Positions 25,991-34,552 are shown, numbered from the stretch's first letter. The stretch is DNA of 64,000 bases from Stigmatella ashevillena (GCF_028368975.1 NZ_JAQNDM010000002.1:4644425-4708424); one strand, 5' to 3'. Notes: generated by a model not told the origin, from the sequence alone. Numbers and translations are program-made.

Positions 25991-27100
25991 CTAGCGCGAG
26001 ATGGCTTGGCTGAGGGCGCGGTGCACCGACTCCAGCGCCTTGCGGGCCTCGAGCAGCTCGGCCCGCTCGGCGGTGAGCGAGGCCACCTGCTGGGCCAGCA
26101 CATCCCGCTCGCCCTGGAGCGTCTCCACCGCGCGGGTCAGGCGGGACGTCTCGTCCCGGGCCCCTTCCAGCTCCGTGGCCAGCCGCTCTTCCTCGGCGAG
26201 GCTGTCGGTGAGCGCTTTCTTACCCTGGCTCACCTGCGTCTCCAGGGAGTCGCGCTCCACGGCGGCGGCTTGCAGGGCCTGCCGGGCCTCTTGCAGGGAC
26301 AGGAGGGCCTCGTCCCGCTCGCCCTCCAGCGCCGCCAGCTCGCGCTCCAAGTCACTCAGGAGCTTCACCCGGGCTTCCATCTCCGAGGACAGCCGACGCG
26401 CCTCGTCCATCCGCAGCCGGGCCTCCTCGGTGGCCTTCTCCGACTGGCGCCGCGTCACCTCCAGCTCCTGCGTCAGCGAGAGGTTGAGGGCCTTCACCCG
26501 GTTGAGCTCGGACTGGAGGGCGTTGATGCGCTCCACGGCGCGCATCCCGGCTTCGGCCACGGAGGCCGGCAGCGGCTCTGGACGCGGGTTCTCACGCACC
26601 GCCTTGAGGCGCTCCTTGAGCCGCTCGCGGCGGGCATCCGGATCCAAGTCCTCGGAGGGCGTTTGGATTTCCACCTCGGTCGCGGGCGCATCGGCGTGGG
26701 CCAGGGGGGACCCCGCCAGCGGAGGCGAGGCGAGCGAGGAGGCGGACACGGGCTCCGGCTCCATGGCGGTGACGCGCGGGGTGGCCGCCTCGTGGGCGGG
26801 AGCGCCGAAAACCTCGGAGTGCAGAGCGGCCATGGCGTGAGCCTCCTGCGTGGACAGGGGGGCGCGCAAGGCGGCGCTCACGGCCTCCGAGGCGGAGGGA
26901 CGCGGGGCCCGGGCGCGCTCGATGCGGGCGCGGACCTCGGCGGAGAGATCGGGGGCGGCCGCGGGCGCCTCGGGGGCGAACGCCTCGGGCTCGGACCCGG
27001 CCTCGGCCGAGCCCTCCGCGTTCTCCAGGACGCCCGTCAGCGCGCCGAGGCGGACACGGGGCTTGGCGCGGGACACATTCTGTTCGAAGGCTTTCTTCAT
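25991..27100 (-). CDS. pomX: PomX, cell-division-site coiled-coil protein
   Basis: 369 aa. The N-terminus MKKAFEQNVSRAKPRVR matches the conserved PomX peptide that stimulates PomZ ATPase; K13 and R15, the residues I recall as essential in Myxococcus xanthus, are both present. An Ala/Pro-rich middle (about 25-160) leads into a long C-terminal coiled coil (about 180-365, many LERELAALEGERDE-type heptads). It is slightly shorter than the M. xanthus protein (about 404 aa). It is last in the pomY-pomZ-pomX order, 37 bp after pomZ. It should scaffold the nucleoid-bound Pom cluster that places FtsZ at midcell. Confidence 0.92.
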   Translation of the reverse strand: MKKAFEQNVSRAKPRVRLGALTGVLENAEGSAEAGSEPEAFAPEAPAAAPDLSAEVRARIERARAPRPSASEAVSAALRAPLSTQEAHAMAALHSEVFGAPAHEAATPRVTAMEPEPVSASSLASPPLAGSPLAHADAPATEVEIQTPSEDLDPDARRERLKERLKAVRENPRPEPLPASVAEAGMRAVERINALQSELNRVKALNLSLTQELEVTRRQSEKATEEARLRMDEARRLSSEMEARVKLLSDLERELAALEGERDEALLSLQEARQALQAAAVERDSLETQVSQGKKALTDSLAEEERLATELEGARDETSRLTRAVETLQGERDVLAQQVASLTAERAELLEARKALESVHRALSQAISR

Positions 27101-27137
27101 GAGCGGAACGGGGGCGGTGGAGAAGGGAGAAAAGGGG

Positions 27138-28094
27138 TCATCCCGCGCGCGTGGCCTCGGCGCCACGGCGCGCCGCGGCAGCCACCATGCGTGGCAGGAC
27201 GTTGTCAATCATGGCCTGGATGTCGGTGGCGCCCTTGGAGGTCGGGTCCGCGACGAAGACGGGCCGGCCCTCGCTGGCGGCCTGGGCGAACTTGGTGCAC
27301 TGCCGGATGATGGTCGGCAGCAGGTACTCCGGGTAGTGCGTCTGAAGCGCCTCGAGCGCCTCCTTGGCCAACTTGAAGGTGGCGTTGAAGGAGTTCACCA
27401 CGATGAAGACGTGGTCGAGCACGTGGTTCAAGTCCTCCTCCAGGCTCTGCACCGTCTCGAACAGCAGCTTCAGGCCATGGAAGGACAGGAAGTCGGCGAG
27501 CACCGGGACGAACAGGTCCGAGGCGGCCATGAGCGCGTTGAGGTTGAGCAGGCCGAAGGACGGGGGCGCATCGAAGACGACGACGTCGTAACGGGACTCC
27601 ACCTCCTTGAGCGCGTTGCGCAGCTTGAACTCGCGGCCGGCCATGGGCATCAGCGCCAGGTCCACCGTGGACATGCTCAGGTTGGAGGGGATGAAGTCCA
27701 GGTTGGGCAGGGTGGACTTCTGAATCACCTGGGACAGGGGCGCCTTGCGCACCAGCACATCCTGGAGCGTCTTCTCGTAGTCCTCGCCCTCGTAGCCCAG
27801 GCACTTGGTGGAGTGGCCCTGACTGTCCAGATCGATGAGGAGCACCGCATAGCCCAGCTCCGCCAGCCGCCACGCATAGGAGGTGGACAGGGACGTCTTG
27901 CCGGTGCCGCCCTTGAAGTTGAGGAACAGCTGGCGCCGGTGGCCGATGGGGGCGGGGAACTTCTGGAGGGTGGTGCGCAACTCCCACACATCGTCGGGGG
28001 TGTAGGCGTCCTTCTTCAACGCCCCGGAGAGCTCCTTGGGAGTCACGCCGAGCATCTCGGCTACCTGCTTGGCGGTGTAGGTCGGAGCTTCCAT
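27138..28094 (-). CDS. pomZ: PomZ, ParA/MinD-family ATPase positioning division
   Basis: 318 aa from ATG 28094; a TTG one codon earlier is not needed. An N-terminal MerR-like helical region (TAKQVAEMLGVTPKELSGAL) precedes the ParA fold. The deviant Walker A is KGGTGKTS with G62 and K66, and Walker A' is LIDLDSQGHS with D90, matching the numbering of the M. xanthus mutants (from memory). VVVFDAPPSFGLLNLNAL is Walker B. PomZ dimers bind the nucleoid and move the PomXY cluster to midcell. It lies between pomY (43 bp upstream) and pomX. Confidence 0.94.
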   Translation of the reverse strand: MEAPTYTAKQVAEMLGVTPKELSGALKKDAYTPDDVWELRTTLQKFPAPIGHRRQLFLNFKGGTGKTSLSTSYAWRLAELGYAVLLIDLDSQGHSTKCLGYEGEDYEKTLQDVLVRKAPLSQVIQKSTLPNLDFIPSNLSMSTVDLALMPMAGREFKLRNALKEVESRYDVVVFDAPPSFGLLNLNALMAASDLFVPVLADFLSFHGLKLLFETVQSLEEDLNHVLDHVFIVVNSFNATFKLAKEALEALQTHYPEYLLPTIIRQCTKFAQAASEGRPVFVADPTSKGATDIQAMIDNVLPRMVAAAARRGAEATRAG

Positions 28095-28137
28095 CAAGAA
28101 CCCTTCATCCCTCGAACCGGCGGGGGCCTACCTTGCC

Positions 28138-29907
28138 TCAAGCGGCAAAGTATTTGTGCCCTCTGCGAACCACAGCCCCCCGAGCCACCAGGAGGGTGAG
28201 CGCCTCCTGAGCCAACTCCACGGGAGCGGATAGCATGGATGCCAGCTCTCCGAACGAACGTCCTCGGATAGCGGTTCGAATGTCCTCCATCAACGGCGCA
28301 CAGAGCGCCTCCACGGGAGAGGGGCGGGCGCGCTGCTCGGCCGGACGGGGGGCGGACGGCGCTTGGGGCCCGGAGCCCATCACCGCCAGGGCGGCCCGGA
28401 CAGGCGCCGCCCGTTCGGGGGCCGGGGTGGGCGCCTCCCGGACCGGGGCCGGGCGGGCCACGCTCGCCCGGACGGCGACAGGCTCCGGGGCGGGGGTGGG
28501 CGCGGGAGGGGGACGCACCACCAGCGGGGTCCTCACGGGGTGGGCGGGCAGCAGGGAGAGGCGTCGAATCTCCCGCCGCCGCTGGGGCTCGTCGAGCTCC
28601 ACCACGGCCGAGACATCCTGGCCGAGGATGCGCGAGAGGCTCTGAGAGGCAGACCTGCGCACGCGGCGGTCCGCGTCCAGGAGCGCGTCGAGCAGCAGCG
28701 TGCGGGCGCCCTCGCCGCTGCCAGCCCCCAGGGCCAGGGCCGCGAGGCTGCGCACCTCGGGGTCGGTGTCGTGGATGGCCTCCTCGCCGAGCCGGTGTGC
28801 GGCCTCCCCTTCCAGGCCCAGGGCCAGCAGCGAGGCCCGGCGGCGCACGGCCCGGTCCGGGTCTTTCATCGCCTGGGCCAGGTGGGGCGCGGCATCCTTG
28901 GGGGCCAGCGAGAGCAGCGCCTTGAGCGCGGCGATGCGGACCTCGGCCACGGGCGAGGCCAACAGCGGCGAGACGACGGAGGCGCCCTGCTCGCGGCACA
29001 GGCCGGCGAAGGCCTGGAGGAGCCCCACCTGCGCGCTGGGGTCCGTCTCGGCATGGAGCGCGGTGGCCAGGGCGGGCGCGGCGGCGGTCTGCCCCAGGGC
29101 CTTGAGGCGCTCGGCGGCGCGGATGCGGGCCGCGGGGTCCGCGGCGGACAGCTCGCGCACGGAGAAGCCGAACAGCGTCTCACCGGAGCGCCCCGCGGGC
29201 CCGACGTAGCCGGACAGCTCGGCGAGCTGCTCGGGGCTCACGCCCAACCGGCCCTCGTGGCGGAAGCGCTGGGCCTGCTGCACCACGGCCGAGGCCGAGA
29301 CCGGAGCCCCGACCGAAGCCCCCATGGCCACCGTGGGCACGGCCGCCACGGCCAGCGCGACGGCGGGAACGGGCACGGACCAGAGCGGCTCGTCCTCGTC
29401 CGGCACGGGCGGCGGGGGCCGCTCCCGGACGCCACTACGGGCCACGGGAGGCGCGGGCGGAGGCGTGCCCCGCGGGGCGGGCCCTTCCGGGGTGGGCGGC
29501 GTGGGACGGTTCAGCGCCTCGCTGCGAAGCTGGGAGATGAACGACGCCAGATCGATGCCCAGGTCATCGTCATCTTCAGGGGTCTCGGGGGCCTGGGAGG
29601 CGGTGCGGATACGGGTGGCATCCAGCAGCTTGCCGAGCAACTGGGTCCGCTCATCGCGCAGCGCCTGGTTGAGACGGCTCAGCTCCTCGCGCTCGGAGTG
29701 GGCGCGGTGGACGCGCACCTCGAACTCGGCCAGCTCGCGGCGCAGGACGATCTCCCGCTGCCCCGTCGCGGCCAGCTCTCGCTGGAGCCGGGCCACTTCC
29801 TGACGCGCTGCATCCAACTCACCGTGGAGCTGGTCCGCGCGGGCCTCGAAGTAGACGATCTTTTCGAGTGCGCTCTTGAGCAGCGCGTCCGGACGCTCAT
29901 CACTCAC
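28138..29907 (-). CDS. pomY: PomY, coiled-coil/HEAT-repeat division protein
   Basis: 589 aa, beginning MSDERPDALLKSALEKIVYF. An N-terminal coiled coil (about 1-75) and a Pro-rich linker (about 95-165) come first. A HEAT-repeat array follows (about 235-440; repeated AAPHLAQAMKDPDRAVRRRA and EEAIHDTDPEVRSLAALALG), then a second Pro-rich tract (about 470-540). The last 55 residues look like a small winged-helix unit ending VARGAVVRRGHKYFAA. The coiled coil-HEAT-Pro order is that of PomY, the condensate-forming partner that recruits FtsZ; the M. xanthus protein is longer (about 680 aa). First gene of the pom operon. Confidence 0.88.
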   Translation of the reverse strand: MSDERPDALLKSALEKIVYFEARADQLHGELDAARQEVARLQRELAATGQREIVLRRELAEFEVRVHRAHSEREELSRLNQALRDERTQLLGKLLDATRIRTASQAPETPEDDDDLGIDLASFISQLRSEALNRPTPPTPEGPAPRGTPPPAPPVARSGVRERPPPPVPDEDEPLWSVPVPAVALAVAAVPTVAMGASVGAPVSASAVVQQAQRFRHEGRLGVSPEQLAELSGYVGPAGRSGETLFGFSVRELSAADPAARIRAAERLKALGQTAAAPALATALHAETDPSAQVGLLQAFAGLCREQGASVVSPLLASPVAEVRIAALKALLSLAPKDAAPHLAQAMKDPDRAVRRRASLLALGLEGEAAHRLGEEAIHDTDPEVRSLAALALGAGSGEGARTLLLDALLDADRRVRRSASQSLSRILGQDVSAVVELDEPQRRREIRRLSLLPAHPVRTPLVVRPPPAPTPAPEPVAVRASVARPAPVREAPTPAPERAAPVRAALAVMGSGPQAPSAPRPAEQRARPSPVEALCAPLMEDIRTAIRGRSFGELASMLSAPVELAQEALTLLVARGAVVRRGHKYFAA

Positions 29908-30077
29908 GGCCTGAACAGCCCTCCACCCAAAGCGCTAGAGAAACCCCCGGACAGCGCGTTCGTCGAAACAACGGAGGGCCATCTTGGGTCACGGGCGGCG
30001 GACCTTATGTCAGACCCAGATGGTAGGTAAACCCCCGAAATAGCTAGGGCTTTTCGCGTTTTGCGTCTCCTGGGAGA

Positions 30078-30110
30078 TTGACAACGCCGCGCGGGCCGAA
30101 TTCTCGGCCC
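30078..30110 (+). promoter_or_regulatory. Possible rubredoxin promoter with 18-bp palindrome
   Basis: A -35-like TTGACA (30078-30083) is followed by the perfect dyad GGGCCGA-ATTC-TCGGCCC (30093-30110), whose centre falls where a -10 would be expected, 58 bases before the rubredoxin ATG. No good -10 hexamer is visible. The dyad could be an operator or simply a GC-rich hairpin in the leader. Confidence 0.35.
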
Positions 30111-30167
30111 TGGGCGAGACGGGAGAGGTGTGCGCCCCGCTAAGATGCCCGGCAAGGAGGGCCTTCC

Positions 30168-30338
30168 ATGGCCATGAAGCGGTACCAGTGTCTTCCGTGC
30201 GGTCACATCTATGATCCCGCGGAGGGGGATCCCGCCTCAGGAATCCCCCCCGGGACCGCGTTCGAGCAGCTGCCCGGCAACTGGATTTGCCCGGACTGCG
30301 GTGCCAGCAAGGCCGACTTCGAGCCCATGAACGATTAG
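30168..30338 (+). CDS. Rubredoxin
   Basis: 56 aa with AAGGAGG seven bases before ATG 30168; a second ATG at 30174 is possible. The two rubredoxin knuckles are intact, [14 protein letters not shown] and [15 protein letters not shown], giving the four Cys ligands of a single Fe(SCys)4 site. [13 protein letters not shown] is the conserved middle. It is a small cytosolic electron carrier, usually serving oxygen- or peroxide-detoxifying reductases or alkane hydroxylases. It stands alone, divergent from pomY. Confidence 0.95.
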   Translation: MAMKRYQCLPCGHIYDPAEGDPASGIPPGTAFEQLPGNWICPDCGASKADFEPMND

Positions 30339-30424
30339 CCCCCGCGTGGTGGGTGCCTCCTGGCAAAGAGCCCGAGATATAAGCGCCCCGTCACACCGTC
30401 ATCACCCAACAGGGGGCTCACAGC

Positions 30425-30937
30425 ATGTCGAAGAGTATTCGTTCCGCAGCCGTAGCGTTCACCGTCTGCTTCGCGATGGCGGCGGGCGCGCAAGACACCG
30501 TCGAGATTGGCAAGGACGGGAACGTCAAGGTTCGCTCGGGTGGCCACAAAGTGGACGTGCGGGGCGGCAACGTGAAGGTCGAAAGCGAGGGCACCCACAC
30601 CACGGTCGACGTGGAGCGGGACGACGACGACAAAGAGGACGCCGATGACGATTCCAGCGCGGAGATCGACATCACCGACGCGGGCCGTAAGGAGACACTC
30701 GCCTGCAACGGCACGACCGAGGTGTCGATCAGCGGCTCCTCGAACGACCTGACGTTCACAGGAGCGTGCAAGCGCGTCGATGTAACGGGCAGCTCGAACA
30801 AGGTCACCCTGGACGCCGTGGAGCAGATCGACGTCACGGGCACAGGCAATACCGTGACCTGGAAGAAGGCCGCAGGCGGACGCAAGAAGCCCAAGGTGAG
30901 CTCCACGGGCACAGGCAACAAAGTGTCCCAGCGGTAA
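30425..30937 (+). CDS. Exported DUF3060-type protein
   Basis: 170 aa with a signal peptide (AAVAFTVCFAMAAGAQ). A Lys/Val-rich segment with VEIGKDGNVKVRSGGHKVDV repeats and an Asp-rich patch (DDDDKEDADDDSS) follow. The C-terminal half is a run of SGSSNDLTF, TGSSNKVTL and TGTGNTVTW repeats typical of the DUF3060 beta-solenoid-like domain. Likely periplasmic or secreted; role unknown. It starts 86 bp after rubredoxin. Confidence 0.78.
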   Translation: MSKSIRSAAVAFTVCFAMAAGAQDTVEIGKDGNVKVRSGGHKVDVRGGNVKVESEGTHTTVDVERDDDDKEDADDDSSAEIDITDAGRKETLACNGTTEVSISGSSNDLTFTGACKRVDVTGSSNKVTLDAVEQIDVTGTGNTVTWKKAAGGRKKPKVSSTGTGNKVSQR

Positions 30938-31733
30938 TCGCTCCAAGCTGCGGGCGGAGGCAGGCGAGCTGGGGCGCGGACTGCCCCGGGATGTGGCGCG
31001 GGTGCGCTGTGAGAGTTGCAAGGACGCGCTTCTTGTTCCTACTGCACCCGCCCTCCCCCTTCAGGGGGCTCCATTTCCGATACACTTCCCCCCCCACGGG
31101 CATTCAGGCCCGTGAAGATGCTCCCCCTCGCCCCAGAGTAGGCGTGATCCCCCGATGGTGGTCGATGCGGTTGCCAGAGGATCCATCGACGAAGTCGTCA
31201 GAACCATCAAGGACACATGAAAGCCTGGCCTGGGATATGGCTAGAGCAGCATTAAGTTCGCGCAAAAGCAGATTGAAGCGCTGGTGAAGGCTGAAACACG
31301 ATCGTCAATGAGCATTATGAGGGCATGAACAATGTCCTTAGACCCGGGGCGTTGCCTGGGAATGTGGTTCTCTTCTTGCTCCAGAAGCTCCTGGAGTGTT
31401 TCTACTCTCAGATGCACACTGTTCGCCCCACTCTGGGAAGAGGGGACGCTCAGCAGACTCTCAAGGGAGCGACGCCATTCCTCTGCGGGGAGGGCTTCAT
31501 CTTGTCGCCGACACCCGATCGCCAGGAATTGGCCCAGAAGCTGGTGAGCATTCCCAAACAACAGAGAGTCAACCTCGTGCAGCACTATCATCCCATGAGA
31601 CAGAAGCCGCACTGTCTGGGATTCTACACCAACTTCCCCCGGCTCAAGCTGGCAGCGCAAGCGGGCAGACTCCCGAGAGGAACTGGCCAAGCCTTGCCCC
31701 GCACCGCTCCCCTCTTCGCTAAAAGGACGTGGA
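30938..31733. other. 796-bp stretch without a convincing intact gene
   Basis: After the DUF3060 gene I see no well-supported complete gene until 31734. There is a small hairpin (ACGGGC-N6-GCCCGT, 31096-31113) without a T run, a possible gene tail ending VDAVARGSIDEVVRTIKDT with stop at 31216-31218 on the plus strand, and a minus-strand open frame at 31241-31690 listed separately. Composition is mixed and less GC-rich than the backbone. It looks like the decayed border of an accessory island. Confidence 0.45.
31241..31690 (-). CDS. Possible gene fragment, family unknown
   Basis: A 149-aa minus-strand frame includes plausible protein-like stretches such as LLSHGMIVLHEVDSLLFGNA, then LPAEEWRRSLESLL and VHLRVETLQELLEQEENHIP. 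The opposite strand is also open for much of this interval, so coding direction is uncertain. There is no clear ribosome site at the apparent start. It could be a degraded gene at the island border. Confidence 0.25.
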   Translation of the reverse strand: MASSSRESARLRCQLEPGEVGVESQTVRLLSHGMIVLHEVDSLLFGNAHQLLGQFLAIGCRRQDEALPAEEWRRSLESLLSVPSSQSGANSVHLRVETLQELLEQEENHIPRQRPGSKDIVHALIMLIDDRVSAFTSASICFCANLMLL

Positions 31734-32447
31734 ATGAACTTCCAAACGTGCAGCGCACTCCGCCAAGCCGTGGCCGTTGCTGTCGTCGTCGCTGGGTGCG
31801 CTACCTCTCAAGAGGCGCCTGAGACCTACGCTTGGGCGCCTGTACGCCCACCCCCTATGCCCGGCACGGGCCTCCCCTCCCCCGGGCAGCCAGGGCAGGT
31901 TCGCCCCCAGCCCCTACCTCGGAGCCCGCACAAGCGCGTGTTGCCGCCCACCCGGGAGCCGGGCCTTTGGGCCGGCGACGCTCCTCGGGCCTCGCAGGAA
32001 CCAGAGGCGAACCCCGCACCGGAGAAGTCCAGCGCGAACAGGAGGGAGCGGCCTGCCCCGGTGACGACGGAGCGCCGCCGCCCAGAGTGCGAGCCCATCC
32101 CGGTGCCGCACGCGGGCGGAGATGACCCGCATAACGAATGCGCTGACAAGTACCCGCCGAACCGCTACCCCGGTAAGGACGTGCTCGTTGACGGCAAGCG
32201 CTTTGATGCGCTGCAAGTCGGCGTGCGCGTGCTGTGGGAGATCAAGACCGACCGATTTGACACGTATCATGACTTTGTCCAGGAGCAGGCGATCAGGAAG
32301 GAATATCCTTTGTTGCAGGAAGAGCGGACCATCGCAGAGGCATGTGGATATGGCTTCGTCGTTGGGGTGAGCACCCAAGCGCACAAAGACGCGTTACTCG
32401 CAGAGGATCTCACCCTCAATATTGTCGTCACGGGGTGCAAGCGATGA
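31734..32447 (+). CDS. Lipoprotein with C-terminal nuclease-like domain (DUF6310-like; SitA-like candidate)
   Basis: 237 aa. The lipobox is VVAGC (Cys22). A long Pro/Arg-rich linker (about 30-115) precedes a C-terminal domain (about 116-237) that resembles the DUF6310 family of myxobacteria. Within it FDALQVGVRVLWEIKTDRFD provides D158 and E169-x-K171, the spacing of a PD-(D/E)xK nuclease core. The next gene overlaps by ATGA and looks like its immunity partner. Lipid-anchored toxin plus downstream immunity gene is the layout of SitA/SitI toxins passed between Myxococcus cells by outer-membrane exchange. The toxin role is inferred; DUF6310 itself has no established activity that I know. Confidence 0.65.
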   Translation: MNFQTCSALRQAVAVAVVVAGCATSQEAPETYAWAPVRPPPMPGTGLPSPGQPGQVRPQPLPRSPHKRVLPPTREPGLWAGDAPRASQEPEANPAPEKSSANRRERPAPVTTERRRPECEPIPVPHAGGDDPHNECADKYPPNRYPGKDVLVDGKRFDALQVGVRVLWEIKTDRFDTYHDFVQEQAIRKEYPLLQEERTIAEACGYGFVVGVSTQAHKDALLAEDLTLNIVVTGCKR

Positions 32448-33202
32448 CCAAGCGGAGGACCCTCATCTTCATCGTGTACGCCCCTGTGCTCGTGGGCAAC
32501 GACGGGCGCACGCTCGCAGCCGTCCGTGGAATCGAGCGGGCGCTCTCCGGTGTGAGCTTGGAGTGGGAAGTGTCCGAGGAGGGGCGGCTCATCGCGTTGC
32601 CACAACGCGATGGGTGGCTTGCTGAGGCGACTGCGCGCGGGGAGTTCCCACTGCTGTGCAACGGCGACGAGAGTTACCCCGTGACGGTTTGGGGGAGTGG
32701 AAGACCGGCGCGCCTCAGCGCGGGCGGCCAGGCACAATTCGAAGTCCACGCGAAGCTGCCACTAGATGCGGTCGGCATCGCAGCGGCGGCGGAGATGCTG
32801 GAAGGCGTGGCGGAAGGCGCACGCGCGTTCTGGGGGCGCGTGTTGCCGGACGGCGTGGCCTCGGAGATGGCGAAACAGATTCGCCACTCGATGGATCAGC
32901 CGCATGTCCCGCCCCGGGGGCTCCCAGCGCTCAACCTCCCCCAGCACATTCCTTCGCCAGCGATTCCCCATCACCTTGGGTGGCTGAACTACTGGTCGGC
33001 TGCCGCTGCACAAGCCATCGGGTTCCCGGACCCTGTCCGCGATGAGGACTTGCTCTCTCGGACGCGGCGCACTGCAACGGGCGGGTGGGTCGTTCGGCTC
33101 ACGGAGACGCCGCTCGAACTCGACAACCCCGCGCACCTTACGGCGCTCTTGCGCGCGTATGAGCGCTTCCCGGAGATTGGCGGGCGCGTGACTCCGGGCT
33201 GA
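32444..33202 (+). CDS. DUF5953-family protein, likely immunity partner
   Basis: 252 aa, starting in an ATGA overlap with the upstream lipoprotein gene. The sequence MTKRRTLIFIVYAPVLVGND, then LSGVSLEWEVSEEGRLIALP and FPLLCNGDESYPVTVWGSG, matches the myxobacterial DUF5953 family as I remember it. No signal peptide or membrane helix is present, so it is cytosolic, as expected for an antidote to a nuclease acting inside a recipient. The coupling makes it the obvious candidate to neutralise the upstream DUF6310-like domain. Its end lies 80 bp from the IS3 element. Confidence 0.65.
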   Translation: MTKRRTLIFIVYAPVLVGNDGRTLAAVRGIERALSGVSLEWEVSEEGRLIALPQRDGWLAEATARGEFPLLCNGDESYPVTVWGSGRPARLSAGGQAQFEVHAKLPLDAVGIAAAAEMLEGVAEGARAFWGRVLPDGVASEMAKQIRHSMDQPHVPPRGLPALNLPQHIPSPAIPHHLGWLNYWSAAAAQAIGFPDPVRDEDLLSRTRRTATGGWVVRLTETPLELDNPAHLTALLRAYERFPEIGGRVTPG

Positions 33203-33282
33203 GTGGGGCTGCTGGGTGCTGCCAATTCCGCGGTGATCCGGTTCTTGCGCGCGGTCTTGTGCTTCTTTAGTTCCCGCAGTAG

Positions 33283-33286
33283 GTCT
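33283..33286 (+). repeat. Left 4-bp target duplication of IS3 element
   Basis: GTCT directly before the left terminus; repeated at 34549-34552 after the right terminus. Confidence 0.75.
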
Positions 33287-33317
33287 TGGGCTTGCCCCGA
33301 TTTGGTGGACAGTGGGT

Positions 33318-34193
33318 TTAAGCTGCCAACTTAACAGGTAGTGCGGCTCGTTCAAACTCCAATGGGGTCATGTAGCCCATAGTCGAGTGCCGCCGGGTGC
33401 GGTTGTAGAAGACCTCGATGTACTCAAAGAGGGCCGAGCGTGCCTGGTGACGCGTGTCGAACTGGGTCTGGTAGACCAGCTCCATCTTCAGGCTGCTGAA
33501 GAAGCTCTCCACGACGGCGTTGTCCCAACAGTTGCCCTTCCTGGACATGCTGCACTGGATGCCGCGGGAGGCGAGGGCTTGCTGGTACTCGGCGCTGGCG
33601 TACTGGCTGCCTCGATCCGAATGGTGGATGAGCCCCTTGGGGGGCTGTCGTCCCTCCAGAGCCATCTCCAGGGCCCCGAGCACCAGAGGGGTGTCGATGT
33701 GCTCACTCATGGACCAACCGACAACCATGCGTGAGAACAAGTCCAGCACCACCGCCAGGTACAGCCACCCCTCTCCCGTCCAGATGTAGGTGATGTCCGT
33801 GGACCAGGTGCTGTTGGGCTTGTCGGGAGAGAAGTCTCGCTCCAGGACATTGGGGGCCACGGGGTTGGGATGCTTGGAGTCTGTGGTGCGCACCGCTCGG
33901 CGCTTCTTTCGTGCCTGCAACTTCTGCTCTTCCATGAGGCGGGCCACTCGCTTGCGGCTCACCTTGCGCCCTCGGGCTCGCATCTCCGCATGCACCCGGG
34001 GGCTGCCGTAGGTGCCACGGCTCTCCTGATGCACCTTGGCCACCTCCTCGGCCAGCTGTTTGTCCTGTTGCTGGCGCGCTGACTCCGGACGCTCCCTCCA
34101 GGCGTAGTAGCCCGAGCGCGACACGCCCAACTGCTCACACAGGAACTCCACCGGGAAGAAGGCCTTCTGCGCGTCGATGAACTCGAACTTCAC
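33318..34193 (-). CDS. IS3 transposase catalytic subunit OrfB
   Basis: 291 aa from a GTG overlapping the orfA stop (GTGA). The HTH_21-like N-terminal region (VEFLCEQLGVSRSGYYAWRE) is followed by the rve integrase core. The DDE residues are visible in TWSTDITYIWTGEGW (Asp), LIHHSDRGSQYAS (Asp) and NCWDNAVVESFFSSLK (Glu). The orfB frame is -1 relative to orfA, so an OrfAB fusion transposase by frameshifting at the A7 run around 34225-34235 is likely. Full-length and undamaged. Confidence 0.95.
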   Translation of the reverse strand: MKFEFIDAQKAFFPVEFLCEQLGVSRSGYYAWRERPESARQQQDKQLAEEVAKVHQESRGTYGSPRVHAEMRARGRKVSRKRVARLMEEQKLQARKKRRAVRTTDSKHPNPVAPNVLERDFSPDKPNSTWSTDITYIWTGEGWLYLAVVLDLFSRMVVGWSMSEHIDTPLVLGALEMALEGRQPPKGLIHHSDRGSQYASAEYQQALASRGIQCSMSRKGNCWDNAVVESFFSSLKMELVYQTQFDTRHQARSALFEYIEVFYNRTRRHSTMGYMTPLEFERAALPVKLAA

Positions 34194-34489
34194 TTCGAGC
34201 CCTCCTTCGCGAAGAAGGCCGCTGCTTTTTTTAGGAAGTCCCGCTCCATGAGCAACTGCCGGTTCTCCTTCCTCAGCTGGAGCAGTTCCTCCCGCTCAGA
34301 TGGACTCAGCGGCTCGGGCCCGGTAGGGGCCTCGCTCCGCTCGGCATGCTGCACCCACTGGCGCAACGCCGACTCCGTCAAGTCCAGGTCCTTGGCCACC
34401 TGCGACAGCGACTTGCCTCCTTCTCTGGCGAGCCTCACTGCTTCGGCCTTGAACTCCTCGCTGAACTTCCGCCTCTTCCTTCGCTCCAT
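34190..34489 (-). CDS. IS3 OrfA (DNA-binding subunit)
   Basis: 99 aa from ATG 34489 (GGAG five bases upstream). It contains the HTH_Tnp_1 helix-turn-helix (RKFSEEFKAEAVRLAREGG, then SLSQVAKDLDLTESALRQWV) and a C-terminal leucine-zipper-like helix (LLQLRKENRQLLMERDFLKK). The end overlaps orfB. The run CTAAAAAAAGC within the last codons is a classic A AAA AAG slippery sequence. Confidence 0.93.
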   Translation of the reverse strand: MERRKRRKFSEEFKAEAVRLAREGGKSLSQVAKDLDLTESALRQWVQHAERSEAPTGPEPLSPSEREELLQLRKENRQLLMERDFLKKAAAFFAKEGSK

Positions 34490-34548
34490 GGACACTCCTC
34501 GTTGTGCTTCGACTTATCGGGGGTGTCCACTAAATCGGGGCAAGCTCA

Positions 34549-34552
34549 GTCT
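34549..34552 (+). repeat. Right 4-bp target duplication of IS3 element
   Basis: GTCT directly after the right terminus, matching 33283-33286. Confidence 0.75.

Larger units (their letters stand above)
33287..34548 (-). mobile_element. IS3-family insertion sequence, intact
   Basis: A 1262-bp element with near-perfect inverted ends: the left end starts TGGGCTTGCCCCGATTT, the right end (complement) starts TGAGCTTGCCCCGATTT, and both continue to GTGGACA. It carries orfA and orfB in the minus direction with an overlap and an upstream A7 run suited to -1 frameshifting. A 4-bp GTCT duplication flanks it. It belongs to the IS3 family, probably a group giving 4-bp duplications. A decayed copy of its orfA end lies at 2783-2892. 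Confidence 0.92.

Noticed and set aside
31325-31822. Plus-strand open frame of 165 codons overlapping the lipoprotein start
   Set aside because: It overlaps the better-supported lipoprotein gene in another frame and has no recognisable motif.
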